Of a stretch of DNA of 5,171 nucleotides, positions 1 through 5,171 are shown in pieces. The stretch is from Firmicutes bacterium ADurb.Bin467 (GTDB taxonomy: Bacteria > Bacillota > Clostridia > Christensenellales > Aristaeellaceae). Location: assembly GCA_002068815.1 (NCBI GenBank), contig MWAC01000167.1, positions 1-5,171 of the forward strand. Reading direction: 5' to 3'. Within the stretch, counting starts at the first letter, position 1, and every line of letters begins with the position of its first letter. The position numbers and the translations under genes are program-made. The notes under the pieces were generated by a model that was not told the origin of the DNA, did no database searches, and saw only the letters and a list, made by a program, of their open reading frames with translations.

Positions 1-20
1 CCGCGACGAAGGCGCGCGCC

Positions 21-1331
21 GTGGCCGGCCCGAAACTCACCGAGGCCGAACAGCTCGAGCTGATCCAGCTTTGGGAGCAGGGCGAGCGCGAGCGCGTATC
101 GCCGAAACTTGAAGCGTTCCGCCAGCCGGCCCGCATCAAGGGCTGTCGCGGCGGACGCGGCGCCGGAGCGAAGTCGTGGTCGATCATCTCGCTGATCGTG
201 CAGCGGGCGAACTACCAGCGCACCCACGTCGCATGCCTTCGCGAGGTCCAGCTCACGCTCGAGGAATCCGTCTGGAAACTCGTCAACGAGACGATCGAGC
301 GGCTTCGGTATCCGGGCTGGAAAATCACGAAGGAGTACATCGACAAGCCGTCGGTCGGCTCGCACATCATCTTCCGCGGCATCTCCGACATGCGCCGGGA
401 CCAGGTGAAATCGCTTGAGGGATTCGACATCGCTTTCCTCGAGGAGGCGCAGTCGATCTCCACGCGCTCGCTCGACGTGCTCTTCCCGTCCATCCGGAAA
501 CCCGGCTCCGAAATCTGGTTTGCCATGAACCCCGAAGAGGACGTGGACCCGATCGTCGCTCGCACCTGGGGCGCAAACCGGAAGGACGCCATCCTCGTCG
601 ACCTCGAGCCCGGCCCCATCGACAACCCCTGGTGGACGCCGGAGCTGCAGCGCGAAATGGACGAGGACTTCGCCCGCGATCCCGAGCTCGCCGAGCACGT
701 GTGGAACGGCGCCCCGCGAGTGCAGGGCGAGCGCTCCGTCATGTCGCGCGCGGCGATCCGGGGCGCCATGGCCCGCGAGCTTCCGGTCGATCCGAACGGC
801 GTCGTGGAACTCGGGATCGACGTGGCGCGCTTCGGTGACGACAGGTCCGTCATCTACAAGCGCCAGGGCAAGAAGATCGTCGACGAGAAAACCTTCAAGG
901 GCGCCGACACCCAGCGCGTGGCGCGCGAGGCCTGGGACATCGCCGGCCGTAACCCGACCGTGAAAATCAAGGTCGACGACGACGGCGTGGGCGGCGGCGT
1001 GACGGACAAGCTCCGCGACCTCGGCGCACGCGTGCTCCCGGTCCACAACGGCGGCGAGCCTGCCGACGCGAAGCTCTTCACGACCGCGGCCGACGAGCAG
1101 TGGTTCACGCTCCCGATCAACGAGATCGACATCCCGAACGACCCGGACCTCATGCAGGAACTCGCGGGCCGCCAGTACCGATACACGCCGGACGACCGCC
1201 GCAAGGTCGAATCGAAAGCGGACTTCAAGAAGCGATACGGGCGAAGCCCCGACAAGGCCGACGCCCTGCTCCTGTGCTTCTACCAGCCGCTCCAGAAAAT
1301 CGCGCGCACCGTGCGCATCCTGGGGGTCTAA
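21..1331 (+). CDS. Phage terminase large subunit (packaging ATPase/nuclease)
   Basis: This is the DNA-packaging motor: an ATPase that drives phage DNA through the portal and a nuclease that cuts the concatemer. Both domains are visible in the 436 residues. The N-terminal ATPase has a deviant Walker A, GRGAGAKS, at residues 45-52, with Ala before the catalytic Lys51. It also has an Arg/Ser-containing strand (R74, S83), a Walker B ending in acidic pair E141-E142 (context IAFLEEA), and an AMNP coupling motif at 168-171. The C-terminal RNase H-like nuclease has GIDVARFGDD at 265-274 (D267), a VDDDG motif at 318-322 and the final SPDKADA motif (D411, D414). This pattern fits the PBSX-type/Terminase_3-6 families, and the length is normal. 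The start is a GTG with a weak GAAGG 8 bases upstream; the frame stays open to the left edge, so an upstream start is possible. A small terminase subunit would be expected just before it. The portal ATG follows 2 bases after its TAA. Confidence 0.93.
   Translation: MAGPKLTEAEQLELIQLWEQGERERVSPKLEAFRQPARIKGCRGGRGAGAKSWSIISLIVQRANYQRTHVACLREVQLTLEESVWKLVNETIERLRYPGWKITKEYIDKPSVGSHIIFRGISDMRRDQVKSLEGFDIAFLEEAQSISTRSLDVLFPSIRKPGSEIWFAMNPEEDVDPIVARTWGANRKDAILVDLEPGPIDNPWWTPELQREMDEDFARDPELAEHVWNGAPRVQGERSVMSRAAIRGAMARELPVDPNGVVELGIDVARFGDDRSVIYKRQGKKIVDEKTFKGADTQRVAREAWDIAGRNPTVKIKVDDDGVGGGVTDKLRDLGARVLPVHNGGEPADAKLFTTAADEQWFTLPINEIDIPNDPDLMQELAGRQYRYTPDDRRKVESKADFKKRYGRSPDKADALLLCFYQPLQKIARTVRILGV
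1322..1326 (+). promoter_or_regulatory. Ribosome binding site of the portal gene
   Basis: GGGGG lies at the very end of the terminase gene, 7 bases before the ATG at 1334. It supports starting the portal there rather than at the in-frame ATG at 1100, which lies deep inside the terminase gene. Confidence 0.5.
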
Positions 1332-1333
1332 CC

Positions 1334-2800
1334 ATGCCAGTCGACACGCACCACGCAGAATACGACAAGGCCCTCACTGCCTGGACGCGGGCCCGCGATC
1401 TCGTCGCCGGAGAGGACGAGGTCAAGGCGAAGGGCGAGACCTACCTCCCGCGGCTCCCCGGACAGACGGACACCGAGTACGCCGCCTACAAGCTCCGCGC
1501 GGCGTTCTTCAACGCGACCGGCCGAACGGTCGACGGGCTCGTCGGCCTCGTGTTCCGCAAGGACCCGACCGTCGTGCTGCCGGCCGCGCTCTCGGCCCTC
1601 GCGGAGGACGTCGACCTCGCCGGGAAGACCCTGGCGGAATTCGCGCGGCGCATCGTTTCGGACGTCGTGCAGGTCGGCCGCGGCGGTATCCTCGTCGAAT
1701 ACCCGAAGGCCGAAGTGCGCGACCGCACCGCCGACGAAGTGACGGCCGAAAACCTCCGGCCGTACATGACCTACTACCCCGCCGAGAAGATCCTCGACTG
1801 GCGCACGGGCCGCGTGAACAACCGCCACACCGTGACCATGGTCAAGCTCGAAGAGACGATCGACGAGCCGGATCCGGCCGACGTGTGGAAGCGGAAAACC
1901 GCCACGCAGATCCGCGTCCTCGAGCTCACCGCCGCGGGCGTGCAAGTCAGCGTGTGGCGCAAAACCGAAACCGGGTGGATCGCGGTCGAAACGTTCCCCC
2001 TGATCATCCGCGGGCAGGTCGCGAGCGAAATCCCGTTCGTTTTCGTCGGGCCCGTCGACTCGACGAGCGAGGTGCAGAAATCGCCGATCGTCGACCTCGT
2101 CGCGGTGAACCTCTCGCACTACCGCACGAGCGCCGACTACGAGAACGGGCTCCACTGGACCGGCGTGCCGACGCCGGTGTTCATCGGCAATTTCATCAGC
2201 TCCGACGGCAACCAGGTCGACACGGTGCGCCTCGGCTCCGCGTCCGGGATCCACCTCTCCGACGGCGGCGATGCGAAGTATCTCGAGTTCGAGGGATCCG
2301 GACTCGAGGGAGGCCTCGGGAAGGCGCTCGAGCGGAAAGAGCAGCACATGGCCGTCCTGGGGGCGCGCATCCTCGCGTCCGAGAAGCGGGCCGTCGAAGC
2401 GGCCGAAACGGCGGCGATCCACCGGGCCGGCGAAAACTCCGTCCTGGCGTCGCTCGCGCAGTCCGTCTCGAAGGCGCTCACGCGCGCGCTCGCCGGCATG
2501 GCCGCATGGCAGGGCGTCGACGGTGAGATCAGCTTCAAGCTCTGCACCGACTACCTCCCGACGCCGATGGATTCGCAGACCCTCTCCGCGCTCGTCGGCG
2601 CCTGGCAGGCCGGCGCGCTGTCCCAGGGCGAGCTCTTCGAAGCGCTCGTCGCGGGCGAGATCATCCGCTCGGACAAGGATCAGGCCGAACACGAGAGCGA
2701 GGTCGAGGCGGAGAGCGAGCGGCGCGCCGAAGAGGCGGCCGACAAGCTCGCGGCCACGGCGAAGATGGTCGCGGCCCGGGCCGCCGGGAGCGCCGCATGA
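1334..2800 (+). CDS. DUF4055-family portal protein
   Basis: This 488-residue protein resembles the DUF4055 phage proteins, which occupy the portal position after TerL and are taken to be the dodecameric vertex through which DNA enters and leaves the capsid. Family-typical blocks that I recognise are the N-terminus (MPVDTHHAEYDKAL), the YLPRLPGQTDTEYAAYK segment at 38-53, AAFFNATGRTVDGLVGLVFR at 56-75, a central SPIVDLVAVNLSHYRTSADY block at 250-269, and the WQAGALSQGELFEALVAGEI region at 424-443. The C-terminus from about 445 is a highly charged, Ala/Glu/Arg-rich helix. The start is set by family resemblance and the GGGGG ribosome site; the reading frame extends upstream to 1100 only as an overlap with the terminase gene. 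Its TGA overlaps the next ATG (ATGA, 2797-2800), suggesting translational coupling. It is much shorter than P22 gp1 (about 725 residues). Family assignment is by memory of sequence; the portal role is inferred from family and position. Confidence 0.9.
   Translation: MPVDTHHAEYDKALTAWTRARDLVAGEDEVKAKGETYLPRLPGQTDTEYAAYKLRAAFFNATGRTVDGLVGLVFRKDPTVVLPAALSALAEDVDLAGKTLAEFARRIVSDVVQVGRGGILVEYPKAEVRDRTADEVTAENLRPYMTYYPAEKILDWRTGRVNNRHTVTMVKLEETIDEPDPADVWKRKTATQIRVLELTAAGVQVSVWRKTETGWIAVETFPLIIRGQVASEIPFVFVGPVDSTSEVQKSPIVDLVAVNLSHYRTSADYENGLHWTGVPTPVFIGNFISSDGNQVDTVRLGSASGIHLSDGGDAKYLEFEGSGLEGGLGKALERKEQHMAVLGARILASEKRAVEAAETAAIHRAGENSVLASLAQSVSKALTRALAGMAAWQGVDGEISFKLCTDYLPTPMDSQTLSALVGAWQAGALSQGELFEALVAGEIIRSDKDQAEHESEVEAESERRAEEAADKLAATAKMVAARAAGSAA
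2786..2790 (+). promoter_or_regulatory. Ribosome binding site of the head morphogenesis gene
   Basis: GGGAG sits 6 bases before the ATG at 2797, inside the last codons of the portal gene. It supports the overlapping start and fits coupled translation of the two proteins. Confidence 0.5.
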
Positions 2801-3873
2801 ACGCCTCGCAGCGCCTTCTCGCCGACCTGCTCGAACGCGGGGTGTACCTCGAGCGGTTCGCCGTGAAGGAGCTCCGCGCGCTCCTCCCGATCCTCGAACA
2901 GGCGCACGAAGAGGTGCTCGGCAAGATCGCCGCGACCGGCGGCGAATGGACGCAAGCATGGCTCGCGGAAACGGCGGCCAACATCGAGCGCATCTACAAC
3001 GCAGCGGCCGAGAAGCTCTCCGGCCAGCTCCATCTCGACCTCGAACCCCTCGCCACCGAAGAGGCCGCCTGGACGAAGAGCGCGCTCGAGACCGTCACGG
3101 GCGGCCTCATGGTTTCCGCTCCCGCCGCCTCGACGCTGTGGGCCGGCATCAAGGCCCTGCCGGCAGCGGGAGGCTCGACCCTCGGGATGCTCTGCACCGC
3201 GCTCGGCGTGAACGCCACGACGGACGTGACCGCCGCGATCCAGCTCGCGATGACCGAGGGCGAGACGCTCGACCAGATGGTCCGCCGGCTCCGGGGCCGT
3301 GTGGTCCGCCGCGCGTCCTGGCGCACAGTCGACGGGCGGCGCACGTACATCCCGGGCACGTACTCCGGCGGCGTCATGACGCTCACGACCCCGCAGGCCG
3401 AAGCGCTCGCGCGTACAGCCGCCATGCACGTCGGCAACCAGGCGCGCGAAGCGGTGTACGCGGCGAACGCGGACCTCGTGAAGGGCTGCCAGCGCGTCGA
3501 GACGCTCGACACGCGCACCTGCCTCGTCTGCGGAGTCGCGGACGGTCAGGTCGTGAAGTCAGGCGAATCGAGGACCATGCTCCCGGCTCATCCGAATTGC
3601 CGTGGCGTATGGGTTCCGGTCCTCAAGAGCTGGCGCGAGCTCGGCATCGACGCGGACGAAGTGGCGCCCGGAACGCGGGCCTCGATGGACGGTCAGGTAA
3701 GCGAATACGAGACGTGGCGAGACCTCCTCGAGAAGGCAGGACCTGCGCGCCGCGTGGAGATCCTCGGGCCGTCCCGCGCGCGGCTCTACGCGCAGGGGTA
3801 TCCGCTCGAGGCGCTCGTGAAGGACGGTCGCGTCGTTCCGCTGGCCGAGCTGCCGAAGCGGGGCGCGGCATGA
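2797..3873 (+). CDS. Phage head morphogenesis / minor capsid protein (Mu gpF, SPP1 gp7-like)
   Basis: This 358-residue protein is likely a minor head component that associates with the portal and aids capsid assembly or DNA delivery, as described for SPP1 gp7 and Mu gpF. The N-terminal third is helical and charged. The diagnostic part is residues 200-275: a TPQAEALARTAAMHVGNQAR helix (198-217), then VETLDTRTCLVCGVADGQ (234-251) with C242-x2-C245 and D249-G250, then LPAHPNCRG (262-270) with H265, N267 and C268. This Cys-Cys...His-Cys arrangement is the hallmark of the family and looks like a metal site. The C-terminal segment GPSRARLYAQG (324-334) followed by GRVVPLAEL (344-352) also matches a block often found at the end of these proteins. 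It starts in the portal stop (ATGA) and ends at a second ATGA (3870-3873). The exact role in this phage is inferred from the family. Confidence 0.82.
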   Translation: MNASQRLLADLLERGVYLERFAVKELRALLPILEQAHEEVLGKIAATGGEWTQAWLAETAANIERIYNAAAEKLSGQLHLDLEPLATEEAAWTKSALETVTGGLMVSAPAASTLWAGIKALPAAGGSTLGMLCTALGVNATTDVTAAIQLAMTEGETLDQMVRRLRGRVVRRASWRTVDGRRTYIPGTYSGGVMTLTTPQAEALARTAAMHVGNQAREAVYAANADLVKGCQRVETLDTRTCLVCGVADGQVVKSGESRTMLPAHPNCRGVWVPVLKSWRELGIDADEVAPGTRASMDGQVSEYETWRDLLEKAGPARRVEILGPSRARLYAQGYPLEALVKDGRVVPLAELPKRGAA

Positions 3874-3965
3874 AGAAGGACGAAGCCGGGGTCCGTGACC
3901 TCGGATCGAATACCGCGGGCAGCGCCCGCATTCGCACGGCGCAGAGCGTCGGCGGAAGGGGATGA
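3870..3965 (+). CDS. Possible 31-residue ORF between the head morphogenesis and scaffold genes
   Basis: An ATG overlapping the previous stop (ATGA) opens a 31-codon frame ending at TGA 3963-3965, where another ATGA (3962-3965) overlaps a potential scaffold start. A GGGG lies 6 bases upstream of its ATG. The peptide begins MKKDEAGVRDLG, is basic, and shows no signal peptide, membrane segment or known motif. ATGA junctions at both ends suggest a relay of translation across the interval. However, the same bases can fold into two hairpins, and a frame this short can arise by chance in GC-rich DNA. It may be a real small protein, a leader that carries ribosomes to the scaffold gene, or nothing. 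I do not recognise it. Confidence 0.25.
   Translation: MKKDEAGVRDLGSNTAGSARIRTAQSVGGRG
3888..3902 (+). other. Potential small RNA hairpin before the scaffold gene
   Basis: GGGGTC (3888-3893) can pair with GACCTC (3897-3902) around a CGT loop: six pairs including one G-U. It lies just upstream of a stronger hairpin. Such short stems are common by chance in GC-rich DNA. Confidence 0.25.
3907..3934 (+). other. Potential 11-bp bulged RNA stem-loop before the scaffold gene
   Basis: CGAAT (3907-3911) pairs perfectly with ATTCG (3930-3934), and GCGGGC (3915-3920) pairs perfectly with GCCCGC (3924-3929) around an AGC loop. ACC (3912-3914) bulges on the 5' side. The stem sits 33 bases before the preferred scaffold start. 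No T-run follows (the next bases are CACGGCGCAG), so it is not a standard intrinsic terminator. It could mark RNA processing, transcript stability or translation control between a low-copy and a high-copy capsid gene. That role is inference only. Confidence 0.4.
3956..3965 (+). promoter_or_regulatory. Extended ribosome binding site of the scaffold gene
   Basis: AAGGGGATGA matches 8 of 10 positions of the ideal anti-Shine-Dalgarno complement AAGGAGGTGA, with the core ending about 5 bases before the ATG at 3968. It favours 3968 over the in-frame ATG at 3962, which lies inside this site. Confidence 0.5.
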
Positions 3966-3967
3966 GT

Positions 3968-4627
3968 ATGGCCGAAGAGAAGAAGCTCGAGGACCTCGAG
4001 CGCCAGCTCGCGGAAGCGCAGAAAAGCATCGAGGCGCTGTCCTCGAAAAATCGCGAGCTCCTCGACGAGAAGCGCGCGACCAAGTCCGGCGCGGAGCGTC
4101 AGCTCCTCGAAGCGCAGGACCGCATCGCCGAGCTCGAGACGCAGGTCGCCAAGGTGACCGCGGACTCCAAGAAGGCGGAAGAGAAATCCGCCGCCGCGAT
4201 CAAGGCCGCGCAGGACGCCGCCCTGGCGAAAAGCGCGAAGCTCGGCCAGCTCATCCGGGACGAGGGACTCCAGCGCGAGCTCCTCGCCGTCGGCATCAAG
4301 AACCCCGTCCACCTCAAGGCGGCCATGGCCATGCTCCGCGAGCAGGTCCAGGTCGACGAGGAGAAGGGCGAGGCGTTCGTCGCCGCGAAGGACGCGAAGA
4401 CCGGCGCGGAGACGCGCAAGGCCCTCGCGGAGTTCGTGAAGGAATGGGGCGTCGGGGACGAGGGCAAGGCCTTCGTCACGGTGCCCGGGTCCTCGGGAGG
4501 CGGGTCCGCAGGGCCCGGCTCGGGCGCCGGCTCGTCCGGCAAAACCATGGGGCGCGCCGCATTCGAGGCGCTAGACCCCACCGCCCGCGTGGAATTCTCC
4601 AAGGCGGGCGGGACCCTGACCGAATAG
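3968..4627 (+). CDS. Probable phage scaffolding protein
   Basis: This 219-residue, highly charged protein lies directly before the coat gene, the classic place for the internal scaffold that guides coat assembly and is then removed. Residues 2-90 are a Glu/Lys/Ala/Leu-rich predicted coiled coil (for example KLEDLERQLAEAQ, RIAELETQVAKV). A compact middle (about 92-160) carries LIRDEGLQRELLAVGIKNP and ends near FVKEWGVGDEGKAF, a pattern I associate with scaffold-like proteins. A Gly/Ser/Pro linker follows at 174-191, then a short tail with RAAFEALDPTARVEFSKAGG (196-215). The tail is close to charge-neutral, unlike the basic coat-binding end of P22 gp8, and the protein is shorter than gp8 (303 residues). 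Start 3968 is chosen for its ribosome site; 3962 would add Met-Ser and overlap the preceding stop. Function rests on position, composition and coiled coil, not on a catalytic motif. Confidence 0.7.
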   Translation: MAEEKKLEDLERQLAEAQKSIEALSSKNRELLDEKRATKSGAERQLLEAQDRIAELETQVAKVTADSKKAEEKSAAAIKAAQDAALAKSAKLGQLIRDEGLQRELLAVGIKNPVHLKAAMAMLREQVQVDEEKGEAFVAAKDAKTGAETRKALAEFVKEWGVGDEGKAFVTVPGSSGGGSAGPGSGAGSSGKTMGRAAFEALDPTARVEFSKAGGTLTE

Positions 4628-4630
4628 GAG
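4626..4630 (+). promoter_or_regulatory. Ribosome binding site of the coat gene
   Basis: AGGAG overlaps the scaffold TAG stop and lies 7 bases before the coat ATG at 4638. Its core is closer to consensus than those of the genes upstream, in keeping with high coat production. Confidence 0.65.
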
Positions 4631-4637
4631 TGCCATC

Positions 4638-5171
4638 ATGGCCAATACGCTTACCGGACTGATCCCGATTCTCCACGAGGCGATGGACGTCGTCGCGCGC
4701 GAGCTCGTGGGCTTCATCCCCGCGGTCTATCGCGATTCCAGCGCCGCCCGCGCGGCCAAGGACGAGACCGTCCGCTACCCGATCGTCCCCGCCATCTCGG
4801 GCGAGAACATCACCCCCGGCGCCGCTCCGGCCGCGTCCGGCGACGCGAACATCAGCTACGGCGACATGACCATCTCGAAGGCCCGCGCCTTCCCGGTCCG
4901 CATCAACGGCGAGGAGACCCGCGGCCTCGTGAACGGGGGCCGCTACCGCGAGATCATGCGCGATCGCTTCGCCCAGGCCATCCGCGCCGGCGTGAACGAG
5001 ATCGAGGCCGACCTGGCCGGGCTCTACACCCGCGCCTCCCGCGCCTACGGCACCGCCGGCACCACGCCCTTCGCGACCGCCATGAGCGACGCCGCCGCCG
5101 TCAACAAGATCCTCGACGACAACGGCTGCCCGCGCACCGGCCGCTCGCTCATCATCGACACCGCGGCCGCG
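4638..5171 (+). CDS. P22 gp5-like major coat protein (partial, N-terminal 178 residues)
   Basis: This is the main shell protein of the capsid, of the HK97 fold as used by P22. The gene runs off the right edge, so only the first 178 codons are seen; P22 gp5 is about 430 residues. The N-terminus MANTLTGLIPILHEAMDVV, the RELVGFIPAVYRDSSAARAA segment (21-40), the VRYPIVP strand (45-51), ENITPG (56-61), the SKARAFPVRINGEETRGL block (80-97), the VNEIEADLAGLYTRASRAYG helix (119-138) with the GTAGTTPF loop (138-145), and ILDDNGCPRTGRSLIIDTAA all match the P22 coat family from memory. The start is fixed by this match and by AGGAG 7 bases upstream. Codon choice is strongly biased: all 16 arginines are CGC, as expected for a heavily translated gene. 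Confidence 0.93.
   Translation, partial: MANTLTGLIPILHEAMDVVARELVGFIPAVYRDSSAARAAKDETVRYPIVPAISGENITPGAAPAASGDANISYGDMTISKARAFPVRINGEETRGLVNGGRYREIMRDRFAQAIRAGVNEIEADLAGLYTRASRAYGTAGTTPFATAMSDAAAVNKILDDNGCPRTGRSLIIDTAAA

Noticed and set aside
1100..1333. Upstream ATG that would extend the portal protein by 78 residues
   Set aside because: The extension lies wholly inside the terminase C-terminus, looks like out-of-frame translation, and the ATG at 1334 has a ribosome site and matches the family N-terminus.
1328..2959. Long minus-strand open frame (543 codons) opposite the portal gene
   Set aside because: Its codons mirror the GC-rich third positions of the portal gene, the product is low-complexity Arg/Gly/Asp-rich with no recognisable domain, and the + strand gene is well supported.
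2271..3965. Long + strand frame rich in Arg and Ser (564 codons) across the portal and minor capsid genes
   Set aside because: It is an out-of-frame shadow: extreme Arg/Ser/Pro composition, no domain, and it overlaps two recognised genes. Only its last 31 codons, starting at 3870, are kept as a weak separate candidate.
3985..4001. Perfect 7-bp inverted repeat with a 3-base spacer (GCTCGAG / CTCGAGC) just inside the scaffold gene
   Set aside because: CTCGAG is the ordinary Leu-Glu codon pair in this coiled coil and recurs across the window, so protein coding explains it.
4046..4051. A5T run considered as a frameshift site in the scaffold gene
   Set aside because: It does not form a canonical slippery heptamer, and the main frame continues intact into the expected scaffold sequence and stop.
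4628..4637. Possible promoter or terminator between scaffold and coat
   Set aside because: The gap is only 10 bases and holds just the end of the ribosome site and its spacer; no promoter elements or stem with a T-run are visible.
3895..4662. Arg/Gly-rich frame overlapping the scaffold gene
   Set aside because: It is an out-of-frame shadow of the coiled-coil gene with skewed composition and no motif.

Overview
The window is a compact, single-strand stretch of the packaging and capsid genes of a tailed double-stranded DNA phage or prophage. It is very GC-rich (roughly two-thirds by eye), and nearly every third codon position is G or C. That suggests a high-GC bacterial host, plausibly a proteobacterium; nothing in the window fixes the host more closely. 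No integrase, tRNA, IS element, CRISPR array or host housekeeping gene is present, so the sequence cannot say whether this is a free phage or an integrated one.

Layout, left to right, all on the + strand: terminase large subunit (21-1331, start near the window edge); DUF4055-family portal protein (1334-2800); Mu gpF / SPP1 gp7-like head morphogenesis (minor capsid) protein (2797-3873); a ~95-base interval with two potential RNA hairpins and a possible 31-codon ORF (3870-3965); a probable scaffolding protein (3968-4627); and the first 178 codons of a P22 gp5-like major coat protein (4638 to the right edge). Genes are separated by at most about 10 bases or overlap by ATGA, apart from the interval before the scaffold gene. 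I see no convincing internal promoter or intrinsic terminator, so this looks like one late transcription unit extending beyond both ends.

The genes make a coherent machine. The scaffold and coat build the procapsid. The portal forms the vertex through which the terminase pumps and cuts DNA. The gp7/gpF-like protein is probably a minor head component linked to the portal. The order TerL-portal-scaffold-coat matches P22, but the portal is a short DUF4055 type rather than the long P22 gp1 type, an extra gp7-like gene is inserted, and the scaffold does not look like P22 gp8. I therefore read this as a mosaic P22-coat phage, not an undescribed system. The parts most worth a second look are the structured interval before the scaffold gene and the unusual scaffold C-terminus.
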